The notes below the pieces were generated by a model, which made no database searches, was not told where the DNA came from, and worked only from the letters and a program-made list of their open reading frames with translations. From Paulinella micropora (Eukaryota; Cercozoa; Imbricatea; Euglyphida; Paulinellidae), in assembly GCA_019918135.1 (NCBI GenBank), contig WBZZ01000839.1, forward strand, positions 222,501-245,798: DNA of 23,298 nt, in the 5' to 3' direction. How positions within the stretch are numbered: the stretch's first letter is position 1; every line of letters begins with the position of its first letter. Shown here in pieces: positions 17,918-23,298 of this stretch. Made by a program: the position numbers and the translations under genes.

Positions 17918-19027
17918 AAGGCAAAAGTCCGTCCACCGCGGGTTTATAGGAATAAGAGCGGGAGACCTTATATTATCCAGAAGGGTAAAAAATATTATCT
18001 TAATTTTGGTAAGAAAACAAATTATTTAAGCACATTACAAATCGTTAAACTTTTTATGAAATATATTGGTAAGCCGAGGCCACAAAGGCAGGGCCGCAAA
18101 CCAAGGGAAAAAATAATCAAATCTGATTTCAATCGTCTTGAACACGAGAACAGAAACCAGATACAAAGCAACTTACAAAAGAAATATGAGTTAATACATG
18201 ACGAGGAAGAAAAGGAAAAGAAGAAGAGGGAAGATGTGATAGAAGAAAAGAAAAGGCTAGAAAGACAAGACATAGCCGATGCCGAGGAACAAAAAGAAAT
18301 AAAGGACAGGGAACACAAAAGAGAACTAGCGGAGATAAATGAACAACAAGAATAAAAAGCCAGAGAACTAAGAAGGGAGCAAAAACTCATAGAGGACGTA
18401 AAGTTTGAACACGATAGGAAACAAAAATTATTACTATTACCGCAGCCACAATATCAACCACAACTTATACAAGCGGTGAATAATCAACCACCTACACCAG
18501 CGACACCACTTCCAAAATCCCCTACTGCAGAAGACACTGAACTAGATGAAAACATAAAACTTTTGAAATCCGCTTATTATACTGATGAAGAGATTAAAAA
18601 AATGACTGATAGAATGATACAAAAACAGCAGATGGTATTAAATTATTGGGACAGAAAAATGTAAAACTGACTGATATGAGGAAAGCACTAGCACAAGAAG
18701 AAAAAAAGGGGAAAACAACCGAAAATGATGTTAAAAATTTACAATTTAAGCAAACAATGAAAGATGCCTTATCAAAAAAGTATTTACCAGAAATAAAAAT
18801 CGTTGATTTATCGCGGGCCTTAAAAAGGAAACTTGAAATATACAAAATTGAAACATAGAGAAAATAGCGAATGGATTATGGCGATGGTAAAAAGGTTTAA
18901 AATTAATGTAGGAAACGATGAGAAACAAATAAAAAAGAAAATAGCAGATTATGCTAAGTATGATGAGTATATATGGGGAAACAAGGAGGTACAGGTAGGA
19001 AATTACACCATACATTGGACGAAATGA
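17885..19027 (+). pseudogene. Viral coiled-coil protein gene with stop and frameshifts
   Basis: The first frame (17885-18355, 156 residues) starts with a basic segment (RPYIIQKGKKYYLNFGKK) and passes into a long Glu/Lys/Arg-rich coiled coil. An in-frame TAA at 18353-18355 interrupts it. The same frame continues with similar charged sequence and a Pro/Thr linker to 18664. A one-base loss in the A run near 18655 moves the frame, then a one-base gain near 18800-18858 moves it again, ending at TGA 19025-19027. That stop overlaps the protease start in ATGA (19024-19027), a tight junction suggesting this really is the gene's end. The whole would be about 380 residues. No family is recognised; a scaffolding or virion structural role is a guess from context. 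Confidence 0.55.
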
Positions 19028-19878
19028 TTAATAAATTATTTTCAATTGCGAAAATAAAAAAATACTTAGCCCGCAAAGATTGGAAACACACCATGAACAA
19101 ACATGATTTTGTAAATACTCTAACGAACAAAATGACTTCCGATCCAAATTTAGATAAACGAGTTTCAACAGATTTAAATATTGATGAAGGAATGCCCCAA
19201 CCGCTTACCCCGAGAACAAGTTCTGCGGAGCAGAACATCGTGGCAAAGCCACTCATCGCGGAGACAACCATACCCCCGCCACCAGAGCCTGCAACAGATA
19301 CGACAACACCGCCAGACCGAACACAACCAGAGGAGCCACAGACAGACGAGCAACAGCAAGAGCAATCCATGCAGGAAGGAGAGGGTCGCGGTTTAATGAC
19401 TAATGAAATAGATGATATAATGAAAAAATATGGATGGTATCTCGGAGCAATAGCCAGTGATGGAATCTACAAGTTGAAGCCCGGAAGCAGAAAACGATAC
19501 GGATTTATTATGAATTTGGACAACCACAATCAATCAGGGTCTCATTGGATCGCAGTATGGATAAGTCTAGATAAAGACAGGAATGTTGAAGTCTATGACC
19601 CATTAGCACTTTACGAGCCGACAGAAGACTTTCAACAACAAATGAAACAACTAATTGACCGAAGCCACCCAAGCACATATCTATTAATGAAAGTAAATAA
19701 GGTTAAAAATCAATCAAACACCTCAGACACATGCGGTTGGCATAGTATGAGATTTTTAATGGAGCGGGCGAAAGGCAACCGATTTAAGTTTGCTAGTGGC
19801 TATAGAGACTTAAAAGAAGAAGAAGCGGAGAAATTAAAAGCACAGAATGGGTATGGTAATTTTGATACATTTATCTAA
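19024..19878 (+). CDS. Adenain/Ulp1-like cysteine protease (virion maturation)
   Basis: 284 residues from the ATG at 19024. An upstream in-frame ATG at 18973 would overlap the previous gene more; 19024 is preferred for its ATGA overlap. A basic N-terminal region (1-60) and a Pro/Thr/Gln-rich linker (about 60-120) precede the C-terminal protease domain. Motifs in order: GSHWIAVW with His174, VYDP with Asp192, NQSN with Gln230, and TCGWHSMRF with Cys237. This His-Asp-Gln-Cys order is that of C48/adenain-type proteases. In PLVs and virophages such enzymes process capsid precursors during maturation. Place and spacing next to penton and MCP support this. Intact. Confidence 0.85.
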   Translation: MINKLFSIAKIKKYLARKDWKHTMNKHDFVNTLTNKMTSDPNLDKRVSTDLNIDEGMPQPLTPRTSSAEQNIVAKPLIAETTIPPPPEPATDTTTPPDRTQPEEPQTDEQQQEQSMQEGEGRGLMTNEIDDIMKKYGWYLGAIASDGIYKLKPGSRKRYGFIMNLDNHNQSGSHWIAVWISLDKDRNVEVYDPLALYEPTEDFQQQMKQLIDRSHPSTYLLMKVNKVKNQSNTSDTCGWHSMRFLMERAKGNRFKFASGYRDLKEEEAEKLKAQNGYGNFDTFI

Positions 19879-19894
19879 AATATTATTTGTATAA

Positions 19895-20713
19895 TATATC
19901 CTGGACTATAAGGGAGGGAGAAGTTCGGGTATCTATTACATAAATAGTAAAAATAGAATAACGGGTACAGATAGCGACTTTACACACGAAATAAACTTAA
20001 AATCACTAGACAATCCCACACATTGTAAAATTCTTCATATCTATGTTCCAAAATCTTATTACTCTGTGGCTTCACCCTATAATACTTTTACATTATCCGA
20101 AGACGGGTATGAGGCTTTAATTACGATACCTGAGGGAAACTACAAAATGAACAATCTAAAAAATAAGTTGTCGGAGGTGCTAACCGCGGACAGCCCAAAT
20201 AATTATACTTATGTTGTATCCAGTAATAATACAAACATTGACCCAGAGGATGGTAAATTAACATTCAGTGTTTCAAATAACGGAGGTATTCAACCGCGGT
20301 TTATATTTGATACAGATACCCGTATTCACGAGGTTATGGGTTTTGATAGAAATTCAACATATTTCTTTACTAATGATTTCATTAAATCGCCAAATGTGAT
20401 TATTCTAACTGGAGAAAAGACTTTATACCTTCAATCGGACTTAGTTGGTGAAGGAGATAATCATGTGCTACAAGAAATATACACCGCCAACGAAATTCCA
20501 TTTGATGCCATTATATACGACGGAAGTGGGTCTGAGTATGGTAAGAAATTATCCGCCACTTCAAATAATGTGTATCGGTTTTATCTTACAGACGAAAAAG
20601 ACCAAGCGATTAATCTTAATGGGTTAGGTATTGTAATGACTTTGTTGATTTACAGAGAGACTAATTATTTTAATTTATTTACATCATTTTTCAATTTGTT
20701 AAAATCTAGATGA
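19895..20713 (+). CDS. Probable penton (minor capsid) protein, start codon not apparent
   Basis: The frame is open from 19895 to the TGA at 20711-20713, about 272 residues. A GTG at 20066 could start only a truncated form, and no ATG lies in frame before 20147. Convincing sequence begins earlier, with SGIYYINSKNRITGTDSDFTHEINL (about 19925-20000). This N-terminal pattern, and the fold suggested by alternating strands (CKILHIYVPKSYYSV, YEALITIPEGNYKMNNLKNKL), fit the penton or minor capsid proteins placed before the MCP in PLVs and virophages. The penton forms the vertices of the icosahedral shell. Either the ATG was lost by mutation or sequencing error, or a non-ATG start is used. The TGA stop is part of element 4. 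Confidence 0.65.
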   Translation, partial: YILDYKGGRSSGIYYINSKNRITGTDSDFTHEINLKSLDNPTHCKILHIYVPKSYYSVASPYNTFTLSEDGYEALITIPEGNYKMNNLKNKLSEVLTADSPNNYTYVVSSNNTNIDPEDGKLTFSVSNNGGIQPRFIFDTDTRIHEVMGFDRNSTYFFTNDFIKSPNVIILTGEKTLYLQSDLVGEGDNHVLQEIYTANEIPFDAIIYDGSGSEYGKKLSATSNNVYRFYLTDEKDQAINLNGLGIVMTLLIYRETNYFNLFTSFFNLLKSR

Positions 20714-20825
20714 TATTTGACAATTTCACTTCGTGCTACGCACTCTCTTTTATTGTCAAACATCGTTTTTTAAACTTTAATGGCTTACGATGTTTTATGA
20801 TGACGAAGTCAGAATAAAAGATTAA
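20711..20825. repeat. Palindromic gene-end element, copy 4 (inverted, one end worn)
   Basis: TGATATTT at 20711 contains the penton stop. The left arm (20711-20765) matches the reverse complement of copy 1's right arm with paired changes: the stem is TTTGACAAT with ATTGTCAAA, inner hairpin GTGC-TAC-GCAC. The middle stem is AAACATCGT with ACGATGTTT, and its loop holds ACTTTAATGG, the reverse complement of the loop string in copy 1. The right arm from 20788 is shorter, with no clear AAATATCA end, so 20825 is approximate. Confidence 0.7.
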
Positions 20826-20857
20826 TTAATTTAATTTTAGAATTATTTATTTTTTTC

Positions 20858-20909
20858 TATAAATATATTCTGGTGAATTAGTTAATTTACACTACTTAAA
20901 AAAAAAACA
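20858..20909 (+). promoter_or_regulatory. MCP promoter: TATA box and A-rich leader
   Basis: TATAAATATA lies at 20858-20867, about 43 bp before the MCP ATG at 20910. A run of ten A bases (about 20898-20907) immediately precedes the start in the context AACAATG. The box is well placed for transcription of an abundant late gene. Inferred from sequence only. Confidence 0.5.
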
Positions 20910-22379
20910 ATGCCGACTCAACACGGAGGCGAACTAGACTTTTCCAGAACCCACTACATCAGTGCTTCGTATCGTTTGAATAAACTAACTCCGCGAGAAG
21001 GTGCGGGAGCTATTACTGTTACTACCGCAGGAGGACAAGAAAGCAACTTTGACCTTATCAGCAGACCATTTAACTTAGCCCGCTCTGTCTTGAGTTTTAC
21101 TTATGCCCCACCATCAATTGCCGCAAACTATAACAAATGCTATATGGATTGTCTGGCTCCTATTAGACAAATTCAACTTCAAACCCGTAGCGGTGTTTAT
21201 CTGTGCGATGTAAATGAAGTTGGTAATTTTACAAAGATTATATGGAAGGCCGAAACTTCTATGAAGGACTTTCTGACACTGGAAAACCACGATAATGGAA
21301 GTGGTGCGGGATGTATGCTTCAAAAGTGTAATGCTGGAAAGATTGCTATCGGTAGTAGAGCAGAAAGGCGAGCAATTGATACTTCAGTAGCCTACGATAC
21401 TGTTAGAGACGCAATTCAAACATACTACAAAGTGCCTAGTGTAAATGCTCGTCACCACGACGATTCCGCTCTATCTGATGGCACTGCTGGAACCTATAGC
21501 CTTGTTAATGTTGAATATAATGAGGCTAAGTATTTCTCGGGTGGTGCGGCTACTTCTGCTGAGCCTTCTATCGCTGTTAAGATTAATCTCGGTATGCTTT
21601 ACAATACCATTTTCGCCCTTGATAAGACTATTATGTTTCCAGAGATTTTGAATATGCGTATTGTATGGCAACAGACCCCTAAAATTTATTATTACAATAA
21701 CGATGCTTCGTCACCTGGTGGAGGAGTGCTTGTTGCTGCAGCTGGTAATGTATCTGTTTCTAGTCTTAACTTGTTCCTTGCTGTAGAGACTAATCCCGAT
21801 GTCATTCAATCAATTCAACAAAAGGTGGCGAGTGCTGAAGGTATGAGTTTTAATATTGATTATCCTTATGTTTATAAAAATTCCATTGCTCAATCCACTA
21901 CACAAAACATTATTCTCCGCTTTGATAGGGGGCACGGCAAAAGGTTGAAGAAAATTTATCACACACTCTTTAACAACACAGAAAACAAGAATACCGCTTA
22001 TGATATTGATAACAGAGCAAACGCTAAGACTACCAGTTTTCACACCACACTTGACGGGGCACGACTTCAGGAATTTGAAATATTTCCCGCTAGTTTTGAA
22101 GATTATATGTGCTTGAAACCTAAACTTGAAGGTTCTGTTTTGATGAATTCAAATGTGTATCAATACAACTGGTTCTGGGTTGATACTTGGGATAATACCC
22201 GCCCGCTGTGGAGCAAAGACCAAAATGAAGTTAGCGGGCTTGACCTTTCCAATGAGAGGCGATGGGAGTTCATTAGCACTACACAGAATAATCCTCATCA
22301 GCATGTAAGTGTAGCAATCACTCAGCGGGAGGTTCAGACCAAAACCAAACACAGCTCACGTCGCCCGGCGGCCTGTTAG
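20910..22379 (+). CDS. Double-jelly-roll major capsid protein, C-terminus replaced at a junction
   Basis: The 489-residue frame starts MPTQHGGELDFSRTHY. Length, beta-rich character and the block LAPIRQIQLQTRSGVYLCDV (about residues 73-92) fit PLV-type double-jelly-roll major capsid proteins, which form the pseudo-hexagonal trimers of the shell. It follows the penton gene, as usual in these viruses. The last recognisable viral part is near VSVAITQREVQTKT (about residues 466-479). After about 22345 the DNA turns GC-rich and encodes another protein in a different frame, so the final ten or so residues and the TAG at 22377 belong to the junction. The jelly-roll body appears complete and undamaged. 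The family call rests on size, context and pattern, not on a search. Confidence 0.8.
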   Translation: MPTQHGGELDFSRTHYISASYRLNKLTPREGAGAITVTTAGGQESNFDLISRPFNLARSVLSFTYAPPSIAANYNKCYMDCLAPIRQIQLQTRSGVYLCDVNEVGNFTKIIWKAETSMKDFLTLENHDNGSGAGCMLQKCNAGKIAIGSRAERRAIDTSVAYDTVRDAIQTYYKVPSVNARHHDDSALSDGTAGTYSLVNVEYNEAKYFSGGAATSAEPSIAVKINLGMLYNTIFALDKTIMFPEILNMRIVWQQTPKIYYYNNDASSPGGGVLVAAAGNVSVSSLNLFLAVETNPDVIQSIQQKVASAEGMSFNIDYPYVYKNSIAQSTTQNIILRFDRGHGKRLKKIYHTLFNNTENKNTAYDIDNRANAKTTSFHTTLDGARLQEFEIFPASFEDYMCLKPKLEGSVLMNSNVYQYNWFWVDTWDNTRPLWSKDQNEVSGLDLSNERRWEFISTTQNNPHQHVSVAITQREVQTKTKHSSRRPAAC

Positions 22380-23298
22380 GCTGGACAGTGACCGTCAGCA
22401 CCACATCCGAAAGCAGCGCCAGCGACGCGGTGGATAACAACTACCTCACGCCCTGGACCTCTACTAATAATTACAATCCACCAAACGCGGTAAATGGGGT
22501 TTGCACGGGTCCCTATATTGGCACAATCACGACGCTAGCCTATGAAGGAGATTACGTGCAAATCGCCAGGTCGGACGGGGCTCTCTTTCCCTTGTGGTCG
22601 GTTGGGATCGTGGCAGGCCAGCGCACGATTGCCTACACTGCCCGCAACTGCCTGATCGCAGCTGGCTGTACGGAGGTTTGGGCCCCGGGCACGTTACACG
22701 TCTTCGGCTCGGCCGATCGTGGCAGCAACTGGGTCTTTCTGGCTACGGGCGGCAGCTGGACGGACTGGGCCGCCGGGCAGGAACGTGCGATTTCCCTGAC
22801 CCCAACGTCCGGCTACAACGCGTACCGCTTCGTTCTCGGCCAGAGTTGGGCCTCTGTTACGGGGGGCATATCATCGTGTATGCCGTTAGCGGGCCTGGGC
22901 GACCTCAGGCTCACGCTGACCGCGCCGGTGTGCATACCAGTCTCGCCGACGCCAACCGCTTCCGTGACGCCAACACCAAGCAGAACAGTTACTCCTACCC
23001 GGAGCGTGTGCCCCGCGGGATCATATCTTAGCGGCTCGAGCTGCGTGGACCAGAACGAATGTCAATTGAATTTTGGTGCAGGGTGGCCTTGTACGTATGC
23101 CAGCTGTCCTTTAACTGCTGACGGCTACAACTACGGCAAAGCTTGTGAGGTTTGTACCAATGCTGATTATAGCAGTGGTACAAAATACACTTGCAGTGCC
23201 ATTGTCAAGCTTCGAATCCGTTACAGTATCGGTTCTACCGGTGCCACCTATTGCGTAATGGGGGATGGCTACCAGGCCAATGTTGGGTTCGGCGCCAG
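22350..23298 (+). CDS. Partial discoidin-like, Thr/Pro-linker, Cys-rich surface protein
   Basis: A frame (codons starting at 22376 and every third base) is open from the junction to the window end, over 300 residues. Parts in order: a domain with DAVDNNYLTPWTSTNNYN, LHVFGSADRGSNWVFLA and YNAYRFVLGQSW, which resembles discoidin-like binding domains; a mucin-like linker (SPTPTASVTPTPSRTVTPT); then a Cys-rich region beginning VCPAGSYLSGSSCVDQNEC that resembles EGF-like or receptor Cys modules. Such layouts occur in eukaryotic cell-surface or secreted proteins, so the protein is probably extracellular. The N-terminus is lost at the join with the MCP and the C-terminus lies beyond the window. The open frame at 22594-23031 in another phase is a shadow. 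Host or other viral origin is undecided. Confidence 0.5.

Noticed and set aside
22594..23031. 145-residue plus frame at the right end
   Set aside because: The overlapping frame, open over the whole flank, has Cys modules, a Thr/Pro linker and a domain-like pattern; this one does not.

Overview
The window looks like eukaryotic (protist or alga-like) nuclear DNA carrying a broken copy of a polinton-like virus (PLV; small eukaryotic dsDNA virus with a double-jelly-roll capsid). Evidence for a eukaryotic flank is a gene with at least six short GT-AG introns, microsatellites and a foldback repeat. Evidence for the virus is a linked set of morphogenesis genes: fibre, packaging ATPase, small basic core-like protein, cysteine protease, probable penton and major capsid protein (MCP). 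No viral DNA polymerase, helicase or integrase is present, so this is part of a viral genome. Host and virus species cannot be named from the sequence.

Layout. 1-1057: foldback repeat and a composite (TTA)n repeat array. About 1177-5222 (or 5297): one multi-exon gene on + for a protein of about 1180 residues with a transposase-like (DUF7869-like) core, a SAP-like domain, an acidic Ser-rich stretch and an Arg-Gly tail. 5298-5790: spacer and the left edge of the virus. 5790-6612: 5' part of the viral fibre gene (25/29-residue repeats). 6613-12837: a 6.2-kb GC-rich block of different composition sits inside the fibre repeats. It has a truncated GT25-like glycosyltransferase, a RING/TRAF-like/Sel1-like protein, a decayed kelch copy, a zinc-ribbon protein with a PCNA-box-like tail, and a 5'-truncated kelch protein, with G/C homopolymers in the spacers. 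12838-15394: rest of the fibre gene (repeats, discoidin-like domain, S74 chaperone). 15381-22345: the remaining viral genes. About 22345-23298: GC-rich DNA encoding part of a discoidin-like/Cys-rich surface protein, joined to the MCP 3' end.

The viral genes form a virion-building module: the MCP and penton form the shell, the protease matures it, the ATPase packages DNA, the basic protein probably accompanies DNA, and the fibre binds cells. Several are damaged (three frameshifts in the fibre, in-frame stops in two genes, frameshifts in the coiled-coil gene, no ATG for the penton), while the ATPase, MCP, protease and three small genes are open. Several lesions are one-base losses in homopolymers, so sequencing error and real decay cannot be separated here.

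The most unusual structure is a family of four palindromic, two-armed elements lying exactly at gene ends in the viral part. They begin TGATATTT at or next to the upstream stop codon, keep stems while the bases change in pairs, and one copy is inverted. In one case the element lies between convergent genes and supplies both TGA stop codons.
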